A program made the position numbers and the translations under genes. A model generated the notes under the pieces. The model saw nothing but the letters and a program-made list of their open reading frames with translations. It had not been told where the DNA came from and did no database searches. From the NCBI RefSeq assembly GCF_001870485.1, contig NZ_MDKE01000068.1:1-64000 (forward strand): DNA of 64,000 bases, given 5' to 3'. Of this stretch, positions 55,901-64,000 are shown in pieces (the first letter of the stretch is position 1; every line of letters begins with the position of its first letter). The DNA comes from Oceanisphaera psychrotolerans (GTDB lineage: Bacteria > Pseudomonadota > Gammaproteobacteria > Enterobacterales > Aeromonadaceae).

Positions 55901-57526
55901 ATGAAGCTGAAAAAAACGGTAGTGGCAACGTCGATACTGGCCGGTTCCCTGATGACCATGCCGTGGCAAAGTTGGGCTGCGAACGTACCCGCCGGCACCC
56001 AGTTGGCCAGGGTGCAGCAACTGATCAAGGGTAACGGCGCGGAGCCTGCCACCCTGGACCCCCATAAGACGGAAGGCGTGCCCGAGTCCAATATACAGCG
56101 TGACCTGTTCGAAGGCCTGGTGGTATCCGGCCCCAACGGTGAAACCCTGCCCGGCGTCGCGGAGACCTGGGAAACCAAAGACAACAAGCACTATGTCTTC
56201 CACCTGCGCAGCGACGCCAGGTGGTCCAACGGCGAGCCGGTGACCGCCCATGACTTCGAGTACAGTTTCAAGCGGGCGATTGACCCTGAAACCGCCTCTC
56301 CCTACTCCTGGTACCTGGAGATACCCACCATCATCAATGCCAGCGCCATCCTGAAAGGTGAGCAAGAACCCGCCGCCCTGGGCGTCAAGGCGCTGGATGA
56401 GCGAACGCTGGAGATCAGGCTGGAACAGCCGGTGCCTTATTTTGTGACCATGCTGGCTCACACCACGACCTACCCGGTCAACCAGAAGTCGCTCGAACAG
56501 TTCGGTGACGAATGGACCAGGCCGGGCAATATGGTTTCAAACGGTGCCTACACCCTGGCCGACTGGGTGGTCAATGGTAAGGTTGAACTGGTCCGTAACG
56601 AGCAGTACTGGAACAACGACAAGACGGTGATCGACAAGGTGACTTATCTGCCCATCGCGTCCCAGAATGCCGCCATGAACCGTTTCCTGGCCGGCGAGCT
56701 GGATATGACCTACGAGATGCCGATAGAGCATTTCAAGCGCCTGAGCAAAGAACAGCCGGAAGAGGTCAGGATCGCCGGCTATGTCGGCACCTATTACTAC
56801 CAGTTCAACACCCGGAAGGCACCTTTCGACGATGTAAGGGTGCGCAAGGCGCTATCTTATGCCATCGACCGCAAGGTGATCGCCAATCTGGTGATGGGGC
56901 AGGGGGAAAAACCCGGCTATACCATGACCCCGGAGATCGTCGACGGCTTTACTCCGCCCGAGCTGGCGTGGGCGACCTGGTCCCAGCAAGAACTGGATGC
57001 CAGGGCCCGGGCGCTGCTGAGCGAGGCCGGCTACGGCAAGAACAAACCGCTGAAGTTGGAACTGCTCTATAACACCAGCGACAACCACAAGAAAGTGGCG
57101 GTGGCCGTGGCTTCCATGTGGAAGAAGCACCTGGGGGTCGAGGCGGAACTGGTGAACCAGGAATGGAAGACTTACCTGGATACCAAGACTCAGGGTAACT
57201 TCGATGTTGCCCGGGCCGGCTGGGTTGCCGACTACAACGAAGCGTCTTCCATGCTGGATCTGCTGCAGACCACCCATGGCAACAACGACGGCAAGTATTC
57301 CAACCTCAGGTATGACGAGTTGATGAAGTCTTCCCGCTCCATTGTCGACACGGTGGCCCGAAACGACAACTATGCCCAGGCCGAGGAAATCCTCGCCGAA
57401 GACATGCCTATCGCGCCCATCTACCAGTACGTGAAGGCCCGCCTAGTGCAGCAGCACGTGGGCGGTTATCCCAACAACCCGCTGGATAATCTCTATTCCA
57501 AGGATATGTATATCCTGGCCCACTAA
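55901..57526 (+). CDS. oppA: Oligopeptide ABC transporter substrate-binding protein OppA
   Basis: A 541-residue periplasmic protein that captures peptides. The signal peptide is VVATSILAGSLMTMPWQSWA, followed by the SBP family 5 signature region (EPATLDPHKTEGVPESNIQR and DLFEGLVVSGPNGETLPGVA) and SNGAYTLADWVVNGKVELVR. Length and motifs match OppA/MppA of gammaproteobacteria. It is the first gene of oppABCDF and is separated from oppB by 150 bases, so it may be made in excess. Confidence 0.92.
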   Translation: MKLKKTVVATSILAGSLMTMPWQSWAANVPAGTQLARVQQLIKGNGAEPATLDPHKTEGVPESNIQRDLFEGLVVSGPNGETLPGVAETWETKDNKHYVFHLRSDARWSNGEPVTAHDFEYSFKRAIDPETASPYSWYLEIPTIINASAILKGEQEPAALGVKALDERTLEIRLEQPVPYFVTMLAHTTTYPVNQKSLEQFGDEWTRPGNMVSNGAYTLADWVVNGKVELVRNEQYWNNDKTVIDKVTYLPIASQNAAMNRFLAGELDMTYEMPIEHFKRLSKEQPEEVRIAGYVGTYYYQFNTRKAPFDDVRVRKALSYAIDRKVIANLVMGQGEKPGYTMTPEIVDGFTPPELAWATWSQQELDARARALLSEAGYGKNKPLKLELLYNTSDNHKKVAVAVASMWKKHLGVEAELVNQEWKTYLDTKTQGNFDVARAGWVADYNEASSMLDLLQTTHGNNDGKYSNLRYDELMKSSRSIVDTVARNDNYAQAEEILAEDMPIAPIYQYVKARLVQQHVGGYPNNPLDNLYSKDMYILAH

Positions 57527-57676
57527 GTTGCCGTTGTCAGGGTACAACAGTAGTCGGTCCCCAATACGGACATGTCAGGAATACGGCTCCACCGTTCCAT
57601 CCCCGGCGCGGAGGGGCGGCATCCGGGCGCTTAATCGCGATAACAGAGCAATCTGCAATGACCTTGAGGCACGACC

Positions 57677-58597
57677 ATGTTTAAATTTATGGTAAGGCGG
57701 GTGCTGGAATCCATTCCCACCCTGCTGGTGTTGATCACCATCTCCTTCTTCATGATGCGGTTTGCCCCGGGCAACCCCTTCAGCTCGGAGCGCAGCCTGC
57801 CCCCGGAGGTGCTGGCCAATATCGAGGCCAAATACGGGCTGGACAAGCCGGTGCTGGAGCAGTACTTCGGCTATCTGGGTAACCTGCTGCAGGGCGACCT
57901 GGGTCCTTCCTTCAAATACAAGGACTTTTCCGTCAACGATCTGGTGAGCCAGGCATTGCCGGTGTCCGCCGAAATCGGCCTGTATGCCTTCTTCGGCGCT
58001 GTGCTGTTCGGGGTGACACTGGGCGTGGTGGCGGCGCTCAGGCAAAACAGCTGGATTGATTATCTCACCATGTCGACGGCGATGGTCGGGGTGGTGATCC
58101 CCAGCTTCGTGCTGGCCCCCATCCTGGTGCTGGTATTTGCCATCACCCTCAAATGGCTGCCGGCCGGTGGCTGGAACGAGGGCGCGCCCCAATACCTGAT
58201 CCTGCCGGTGGTGGGCATGATGATGCATTATATCTCTGCCATCGCCCGGATAACCCGGGGCTCCATGATAGAAACCATGAGCGCCGACTTTATCCGCACC
58301 GCCAGAGCCAAGGGCCTGCCCCTGCGCCACATCCTCCTCCGGCACGCCCTGCGGCCGGCCATGTTGCCGGTGGTGTCTTATCTGGGGCCTGCCTTCGTCG
58401 GCATTATCACTGGCTCGGTGGTCATCGAGACCATCTTCGGCCTGCCCGGTATCGGCCAGTTGTTTGTTAACGGCGCCCTTAACCGGGACTACTCCATGGT
58501 GCTGGGGCTGACCATTTTGGTTGGCGCGCTGACCATCGCCTTTAACGCCCTGGTCGATATCCTCTATGCCTTTATCGATCCCAGGATCCGTTACTAA
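57677..58597 (+). CDS. oppB: Oligopeptide ABC transporter permease OppB
   Basis: A 306-residue inner-membrane permease. It has six hydrophobic segments, the start MFKFMVRRVLESIPTLLVLI, the cytoplasmic EAA-like loop RTARAKGLPLRHILLRHALR and a typical C-terminal segment AFNALVDILYAFIDPRIRY. It pairs with OppC to form the channel. The oppC ATG follows 13 bases after its stop. Confidence 0.94.
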   Translation: MFKFMVRRVLESIPTLLVLITISFFMMRFAPGNPFSSERSLPPEVLANIEAKYGLDKPVLEQYFGYLGNLLQGDLGPSFKYKDFSVNDLVSQALPVSAEIGLYAFFGAVLFGVTLGVVAALRQNSWIDYLTMSTAMVGVVIPSFVLAPILVLVFAITLKWLPAGGWNEGAPQYLILPVVGMMMHYISAIARITRGSMIETMSADFIRTARAKGLPLRHILLRHALRPAMLPVVSYLGPAFVGIITGSVVIETIFGLPGIGQLFVNGALNRDYSMVLGLTILVGALTIAFNALVDILYAFIDPRIRY

Positions 58598-58610
58598 GCC
58601 GGAGCGCATC

Positions 58611-59519
58611 ATGGTAGTAACCAAAGAAAAACGTGACAGCCTCGGACAGTTCTCCGGGCAACTGGAGGTGGAGGGACGCTCCCTGTGGATGGATGCCCGA
58701 CGCCGTTTCTTCCACAACAAGGCGGCGCTGGCCAGCCTGATCATCCTCGCCCTGATCACCTTGCTGGTGCTGGTGGGACCTTCCCTGTCTGCATATGCTT
58801 ATGACGATACTGACTGGGGCGCCATGATGGCGGCCCCTAGCCTGGAGAACGGCCATTACTTCGGCACCGACTCGCTGGGCCGGGATCTGTTCGTGCGTAC
58901 CCTGGTCGGAGGACGCATCTCGCTGATGGTCGGGCTGATGGGCGCCCTGGTGGCGGTGATCATCGGCACCCTGTACGGCGCCGTCTCCGGTTTTATCGGT
59001 GGGCGCACCGACCGGGTGATGATGCGGCTGCTGGAGATCCTCTACTCTTTCCCCTTTATGTTCTTCGTGATCCTGCTGGTGACCTTCTTCGGCCGCAATA
59101 TTCTGCTGATTTTCTTCGCCATCGGGGCGGTCAGCTGGCTGGATATGGCGCGTATCGTACGCGGCCAGACCCTGAGCCTGAAGCGCAAGGAGTTTATCGA
59201 GGCGGCGGAAGTCTGCGGCGTCAGCAAGGCCACCATCGTGACCCGGCACATCGTACCCAATGTGCTCGGCATCGTGGCCGTATACGCCACCCTGCTGGTG
59301 CCCGGCATGATCTTGTTTGAATCTTTTCTCAGCTTCCTCGGCCTGGGAGTACAGGAGCCGATGACCAGTTGGGGCGCCTTGCTGGATGAAGGTTCCAAGA
59401 CGATGGAAATCGCCCTGTGGCAGCTGTTGTTCCCGGCCGGCTTCATGGTGACCACCCTGTTCTGCTTCAACTTCCTCGGGGACGGTCTGCGTGACGCCCT
59501 GGATCCGAAAGACCGTTAA
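58611..59519 (+). CDS. oppC: Oligopeptide ABC transporter permease OppC
   Basis: A 302-residue permease with an N-terminal cytoplasmic tail (GRSLWMDARRRFFHNKAALA), six membrane segments, the motif FGTDSLGRDLFVRTLVGGRI and an EAA loop FIEAAEVCGVSKATIVTRHI. ATG 58611 is chosen because GGAG is 6 bases upstream; the upstream in-frame ATG would overlap oppB. Complete and family length. Confidence 0.94.
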   Translation: MVVTKEKRDSLGQFSGQLEVEGRSLWMDARRRFFHNKAALASLIILALITLLVLVGPSLSAYAYDDTDWGAMMAAPSLENGHYFGTDSLGRDLFVRTLVGGRISLMVGLMGALVAVIIGTLYGAVSGFIGGRTDRVMMRLLEILYSFPFMFFVILLVTFFGRNILLIFFAIGAVSWLDMARIVRGQTLSLKRKEFIEAAEVCGVSKATIVTRHIVPNVLGIVAVYATLLVPGMILFESFLSFLGLGVQEPMTSWGALLDEGSKTMEIALWQLLFPAGFMVTTLFCFNFLGDGLRDALDPKDR

Positions 59520-59531
59520 GGAATACCGTCG

Positions 59532-60506
59532 ATGACGCTGTTGGAAGTCAACGATCTACGGGTGGAATTTTCTACCCCGGACGGCCATGTGGTGGCCGTC
59601 AACGACCTCAATTTTTCTCTGGATGCGGGAGAAACCCTGGGCATAGTGGGGGAGTCCGGCTCCGGAAAGAGCCAGACCGCCTTCGCCATCATGGGGCTGC
59701 TGGCCAGGAACGGCATCACCTCCGGCTCCGCCCGCTTTGAAGGGCAGGAAGTGCTGAATCTGCCGGAGTCCGCGCTGAACAGGATCCGCGCCGAGCAGAT
59801 CGCGATGATCTTCCAGGATCCCATGACCTCGCTCAACCCCTATATGAAGGTGGGTCCCCAACTGATGGAGGTGCTGAGGCTGCACAAGGGCATGACCAAG
59901 GCCCAGGCTTTCGAGGAGTCCGTTCGCATGCTGGATGCGGTGAAGATCCCCGAGGCCCGCAAGCGTATGGGGATGTTTCCCCACGAATTTTCCGGCGGCA
60001 TGCGCCAGCGGGTGATGATCGCCATGGCCCTGCTGTGCGGCCCCAAGCTGCTGATCGCCGACGAACCGACCACGGCCCTGGATGTGACCGTCCAGGCCCA
60101 GATCATGACGCTGCTGAACGAGCTGAAACAGGAGTTCAACACCGCCATCATCATGATCACCCACGACCTGGGGGTGGTAGCCGGCAGCTGTAACAAGGTA
60201 CTGGTTATGTATGCGGGCCGGGCCATGGAAGTTGGCCCGGTGGACGACATCTTCTACCGACCGAGCCATCCCTACACCGAAGGGCTGCTGAGGGCGATTC
60301 CGCGGCTGGATACGGGCGGGGAGGTACTGCCGACCATTCCCGGCAACCCTCCCAACCTGTTTCAGCTACCGGCAGGCTGCCCGTTCCAGCAACGCTGCCA
60401 CCGGGTGCATGACATCTGCCTCAGTGAGGCGCCGCCGCTGACCCGCTTCGGGGACGGGCGCCAGCGTGCCTGCCATTGGGATTGGGAGGCGGAAAATGTC
60501 GGATAA
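59532..60506 (+). CDS. oppD: Oligopeptide ABC transporter ATPase OppD
   Basis: The 324-residue ATPase has Walker [10 protein letters not shown] (about 40-48), the signature [15 protein letters not shown] and Walker [13 protein letters not shown]. The C-terminal Opp extension contains [14 protein letters not shown], four cysteines of the type that binds an iron-sulfur cluster in related Dpp/Opp ATPases. It overlaps oppF by 11 bases. Confidence 0.94.
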   Translation: MTLLEVNDLRVEFSTPDGHVVAVNDLNFSLDAGETLGIVGESGSGKSQTAFAIMGLLARNGITSGSARFEGQEVLNLPESALNRIRAEQIAMIFQDPMTSLNPYMKVGPQLMEVLRLHKGMTKAQAFEESVRMLDAVKIPEARKRMGMFPHEFSGGMRQRVMIAMALLCGPKLLIADEPTTALDVTVQAQIMTLLNELKQEFNTAIIMITHDLGVVAGSCNKVLVMYAGRAMEVGPVDDIFYRPSHPYTEGLLRAIPRLDTGGEVLPTIPGNPPNLFQLPAGCPFQQRCHRVHDICLSEAPPLTRFGDGRQRACHWDWEAENVG

Positions 60507-61497
60507 AAAGCCACTGCTGGAGGTACGCGAGCTCAAGGTGCACTTCGACATCAGGGGGGAGCGGGCCTGGCCCAGGTCCAGACCCGCGGTCTTGAAGGCG
60601 GTGGATGGCATCAGTTTCACGCTGTTTGAAGGGGAAACCCTGGCGGTGGTGGGTGAGTCCGGTTGTGGCAAGTCTACCCTGGCCCGGGCGGTGATCGGTC
60701 TGGTACAGGCCAGTGCTGGCGAGGTGGTCTGGCTGGGACAGGACCTCACCCGGCTCGACCACAAGGCGTTTCGGGAAAAGCGCAAGGAAATCCAGATGAT
60801 TTTCCAGGACCCGCTGGCCTCGCTCAATCCCAGGATGACCATAGGCGACATCATCGCCGAGCCGTTGCGCACCTTCTACCCGCAGATGCCGAAGGCTGAA
60901 GTGAAGGACAAGGTCAGGGACATGATGATGAAAGTCGGTCTGCTGCCCAATGTGATCAATCGCTACCCCCACGAGTTCTCCGGCGGCCAGTGCCAGCGCA
61001 TCGGCATCGCCCGGGCGTTGATCCTGAAGCCGAGGCTGGTTGTCTGCGACGAGCCGGTCTCTGCGCTGGACGTGTCTGTCCAGGCTCAGGTGATCAATCT
61101 GCTGAAGGAACTGCAACGGGAGATGAGGCTGTCGCTTATTTTCATCGCCCACGACCTGTCGGTGGTAAAACACATCTCCGATCGGGTGCTGGTGATGTAT
61201 CTGGGCCATGCGGTGGAGCTGGGGGAAGGCAAGGCGTTGTTCGAGCGGCCCACCCATCCCTACACCCAGGCGCTGATGAGCGCGGTGCCGGTGCCGGATC
61301 CGGATTATGAACGCAACAAGCAGATACAGATCCTGCACGGCGACCTGCCGTCACCGATCAATCCGCCCTCCGGTTGTGTGTTTCGCACCCGCTGCCCGCT
61401 GGCGGACGAGGGCTGCGCCGAGACCCGGCCCGTGCTGGAAGGCTGCGCACCGCATCAGGTGGCCTGCCTCAAGGTGAAGGTGGACAGCGAGGGCTGA
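60496..61497 (+). CDS. oppF: Oligopeptide ABC transporter ATPase OppF
   Basis: The 333-residue ATPase has Walker [10 protein letters not shown] (about 53-61), the signature [15 protein letters not shown] and Walker [17 protein letters not shown]-terminal extension contains [17 protein letters not shown] 60496 follows GGGAGGCGG within the oppD end; the earlier in-frame ATG lacks a site. This closes the opp operon. Confidence 0.94.
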   Translation: MSDKKPLLEVRELKVHFDIRGERAWPRSRPAVLKAVDGISFTLFEGETLAVVGESGCGKSTLARAVIGLVQASAGEVVWLGQDLTRLDHKAFREKRKEIQMIFQDPLASLNPRMTIGDIIAEPLRTFYPQMPKAEVKDKVRDMMMKVGLLPNVINRYPHEFSGGQCQRIGIARALILKPRLVVCDEPVSALDVSVQAQVINLLKELQREMRLSLIFIAHDLSVVKHISDRVLVMYLGHAVELGEGKALFERPTHPYTQALMSAVPVPDPDYERNKQIQILHGDLPSPINPPSGCVFRTRCPLADEGCAETRPVLEGCAPHQVACLKVKVDSEG

Positions 61498-61720
61498 AAT
61501 GACCCGAATGCCTCAGGATCCACCGGGTTACAGACCGCACCGGTCGCGGCGAGTCTCGCCTGACCCTGTGGGCCCGAACCGGGTCGGCCTCAGGGATGGG
61601 GAATGAAATTGTTTGGCGAGTGTAAGAAAAGCGTCCTGGCCGCGTCTACCCTTAAAACACGCCGGGTTCAGCCAGCCCGACTTACCCTGTTCGAGCCATT
61701 AACGCTTTCAAGGAAAGGCC

Positions 61721-63115
61721 ATGACCAATATTCACCTTCCCAGCCTGATCGGCATCCTGTGTCTGATCGGGCTGGTCAGCCTGCTGCTGACCCCCCGGGT
61801 GCGTACCGCCGAGGGGTTCTTCGGCGGACGCGACGAGCAGGGCGGCGCCCCCGGTGTGCTGACCCTGACCTTCTCCCAAGTGACCACCTGGATTTTTGCC
61901 CGCTCGTTGCTCAATGCCGCCATTCTCGGCTATTTCTACGGCATTGCCGGGGCCCTGGCCTATACGGTCTATTACGGCTCCTTTCTCACCGGCTGGTTGA
62001 TCGTCGACCGGCTGCGTTACCGCCACGGTGTCCACAACATTCAGGGCTTTCTGGTGGCTCGTTTCGGACGGGTAGGCAGCGGCTGCTTCAATGTGTTGAT
62101 TTCATTGCGGCTGCTGACCGAGGTGTTCGCCAACCTGCTGGTGGTGGGCATGGTGTTCGGGGTGGCGGGCTCCGGCGCCTATACCGGCGCCATTTTGGCG
62201 GTGTCCGGGCTGACGTTGCTCTATTCCATGACCGGCGGCCTGCGGGCCTCGTTGCGTACCGATGTGCTGCAAATGGGGCTGCTTATCGTCCTCATTGTGC
62301 TGCTGGTCGGCATGGCGCTGCTGCACCCCTTGTTCGACTGGCAAAGCGTGATGACCAGCAGCCCGGACTGGAGTAGCCCGGGCTGGATATTGCTGGTGGT
62401 GGCACTGCTGCAGGTGCTGAGTTATCCGCTGCACGACCCGGTGATGATGGACAGGGGCTTCCTGGCCGACAGAAACACCACCCGGCGCAGCTTTATGCAC
62501 GCCTTCTGGGTGTCGGCGCTGCTGATCCTGGCCTTCGGTCTGCTGGGGGTGTTTGCCGGCCTGCAGGGTGGTGACGACAAGGATGTGCTGCTCACCCTGC
62601 AGCGACTGCTTGGCACGCCGGCCATGCTGCTGCTGGGGTTGGCGCTGGTGATTTCCGCCGCCTCCACCCTGGATTCGACCCTGTCCAGCGCCTCCAAGTT
62701 GATGGTGGTAGACATGGGGCTGGGCCGACCCTCTGCCGGCAGCGGCCGGCTGGCCATGGCGCTGTTCGCCCTCGGTGGTCTGGTGCTGGTGTTTGTCGGC
62801 AGCCAGGATCTGTTTGATGCGGTGGCGGTCAGTGGTACCGCCTCGCTGGCGCTGACCCCGGTGATACTGTTCAGCATTCTGGCCGGGCGGGAGGTAGCCC
62901 GCTGGAGCTTCGTGGTCAGCTTTGCCGCGGCCTTCGCCGGTGCCGTGCTTTATTTTCTCGAAAAAGGCGGCCGGCTCGACCTGATAGGCCCGCTGTTCGG
63001 TGTGGAGCACAGCTACAGCAAGCTGCTGGTGATCACCATCGGTATACTGCTGGCCGGGTTGGTCAGCTTTGCCCTCGGACTCAGGCCCAGGGCCGCAAGC
63101 CAGGTGCAACCCTGA
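61721..63115 (+). CDS. Sodium:solute symporter (SSS) family protein
   Basis: A 464-residue membrane protein with about 13 hydrophobic segments. SSS features include GGAPGVLTLTFSQVTTWIFA (segment 2-like), YSMTGGLRASLRTDVLQMGL (the family signature region), SYPLHDPVMMDRGFLADRNT and ISAASTLDSTLSSASKLMVV. The substrate is unknown. The preceding 222 bases (61498-61720) show no gene. Its stop overlaps the next gene start as TGATG, so the two are coupled. Confidence 0.87.
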   Translation: MTNIHLPSLIGILCLIGLVSLLLTPRVRTAEGFFGGRDEQGGAPGVLTLTFSQVTTWIFARSLLNAAILGYFYGIAGALAYTVYYGSFLTGWLIVDRLRYRHGVHNIQGFLVARFGRVGSGCFNVLISLRLLTEVFANLLVVGMVFGVAGSGAYTGAILAVSGLTLLYSMTGGLRASLRTDVLQMGLLIVLIVLLVGMALLHPLFDWQSVMTSSPDWSSPGWILLVVALLQVLSYPLHDPVMMDRGFLADRNTTRRSFMHAFWVSALLILAFGLLGVFAGLQGGDDKDVLLTLQRLLGTPAMLLLGLALVISAASTLDSTLSSASKLMVVDMGLGRPSAGSGRLAMALFALGGLVLVFVGSQDLFDAVAVSGTASLALTPVILFSILAGREVARWSFVVSFAAAFAGAVLYFLEKGGRLDLIGPLFGVEHSYSKLLVITIGILLAGLVSFALGLRPRAASQVQP

Positions 63116-64000
63116 TGGCCACCGAGGGGCGAAGCTGCCCCCTTAACTATCGCATCGATCCCCGGCAGCTGGGCCAGGGAGCGGCACCGGAGCGGGAGTG
63201 CATTTACATCATCGGCGGCCTGTACGGCAACTGGGCGGCACTGGACGCCATAGAAACCCTGTGCCGGCAGGAAGTGACTGCCGGACTGGCCGAACCCGAG
63301 CTGGTGTTCAACGGTGACTTCAACTGGTTCAATGCGGAGGACCGGGCTTTTCGGCAGATCAACGAAAGGGTACTGGCACACTCGGCCATCCAGGGCAATG
63401 TGGAGGCCGAACTCGGTGCGCCCTCTGCCGGAGCCGGCTGCGGTTGCGGCTACCCCGACTGGGTCGAGGGCGACACCGTCATCCGCTCAAACGCCATCAT
63501 GGCCCGGCTGCAACAGACCGGCGCCAATCATGCCGATCTGCTGGAACGCCTTGGGCAACTGCCTCGTCAACTGGCACGGACGGTGGCCGGACACCGGGTG
63601 CAGGTGCTGCACGGCGATCCCGAGTCCCTGGCCGGCTGGCAGCTGGCAGTGGAGGCCATGCCGGCACCGGGCCAGGTAACATACCGTCTGGCAGACTGGT
63701 TCGGACTGGCAGACGCCCGCATCTTTGCCTGCAGTCATACCTGTCTGCCCTATATGCAGGACTTCGATATCGGCGGCGAACGCCATCTGGTGGTCAACAA
63801 TGGTGCCGCCGGCATGCCCAATTTCAGGGGAGCCCGGCAGGGGCTGCTGACACGACTCGGCACCCGGCCGTCCCCCGTGCCCGGCCTTTACGGCACTCGT
63901 CTGGGGGCGCTTTATTGCGACGCCATCCCCATCAACTGGGATGAGCAATGGGATAGCTGGTTTGCCAGTCAATGGCCCCCGGGCTCACCCGCCTGGGCAT
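63115..64000 (+). CDS. Metallophosphoesterase-like protein, truncated by the window edge
   Basis: The frame from ATG 63115 stays open to the window end (295 residues so far). It has the outline of a calcineurin-type phosphoesterase: IYIIGGLYGNWAALDAIE, LVFNGDFNWFN (GD motif), IQGNVEAEL (GN[H/E]), VLHGDPESL and IFACSHTCLPY, then NNGAAGMPNF. The first motif usually reads DXHGN; here it is GLYGN, lacking the metal-binding Asp and His, and the late GH motif is CSH. It may bind fewer metals or have another role. Start overlaps the symporter stop. Confidence 0.75.
   Translation, partial: MATEGRSCPLNYRIDPRQLGQGAAPERECIYIIGGLYGNWAALDAIETLCRQEVTAGLAEPELVFNGDFNWFNAEDRAFRQINERVLAHSAIQGNVEAELGAPSAGAGCGCGYPDWVEGDTVIRSNAIMARLQQTGANHADLLERLGQLPRQLARTVAGHRVQVLHGDPESLAGWQLAVEAMPAPGQVTYRLADWFGLADARIFACSHTCLPYMQDFDIGGERHLVVNNGAAGMPNFRGARQGLLTRLGTRPSPVPGLYGTRLGALYCDAIPINWDEQWDSWFASQWPPGSPAWA

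Overview
The window looks like chromosome of a GC-rich gammaproteobacterium. The 4.5S RNA, the CopA/CopB copper operon, the PA4780-type RIO kinase and the Opp, Lrp and LysR genes all fit that group. The mix of genes suggests a marine or brackish member of the Aeromonadales (Oceanimonas/Zobellella-like), but that genus-level idea is a guess. No rRNA, tRNA, phage, intact insertion sequence or CRISPR array was seen.

Layout. 1-2.7 kb: start of cysD (minus strand), an SLC13 permease probably linked to sulfate, the 4.5S RNA and a small XRE regulator. 2.7-5.8 kb: an AT-richer accessory stretch with three attC-like sites, which looks like a short integron-cassette cluster without an integrase. It carries a DUF3147 membrane protein and an HEXXH protein, and is followed by an FMN reductase and DUF3297. 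6.2-10.7 kb: an AttEFGH-type ABC export operon. 11-12.8 kb: msrA, a decayed second DUF3147 gene and a RIO kinase. 12.8-19.1 kb: a copper-resistance island (copR, copA, copB, cupredoxin, cytochrome c, copS). 19.2-29.8 kb: LysR/MFS pair, an MscS-superfamily channel, small genes, RNase Z, katG and a 3'-5' exonuclease.

30.0-46.7 kb is the centrepiece: a co-directional hydrogenase region. It runs protease-HypF fusion, hypC-D-E-A-B, then hydB-G-D-A, the four subunits of a cytoplasmic group 3b (NADP-linked) [NiFe] hydrogenase. It continues into an AMP-forming acyl-CoA synthetase, a two-subunit 2-oxoacid dehydrogenase E1, a lipoyl E2 and an acyl carrier protein, with a convergent alpha/beta hydrolase at the end. 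No E3 is present. Genes within each block overlap or nearly touch, so maturation, H2/NADPH chemistry and acyl activation are probably made together.

46.8-64 kb: duplicated hairpin repeats, fghA, LysR, a small secreted peptide, a nucleoside-recognition membrane protein with a divergent Lrp regulator, an RND efflux pair, a complete oppABCDF operon, a sodium:solute symporter and the start of a metallophosphoesterase.

Quality warning. Six genes (copR, the MscS-type channel, hypC, E1 beta, E2, the alpha/beta hydrolase) are each broken by exactly one missing base. Adding one base restores a normal-length protein in every case, so undercalling in the sequence is more likely than six independent pseudogenes.
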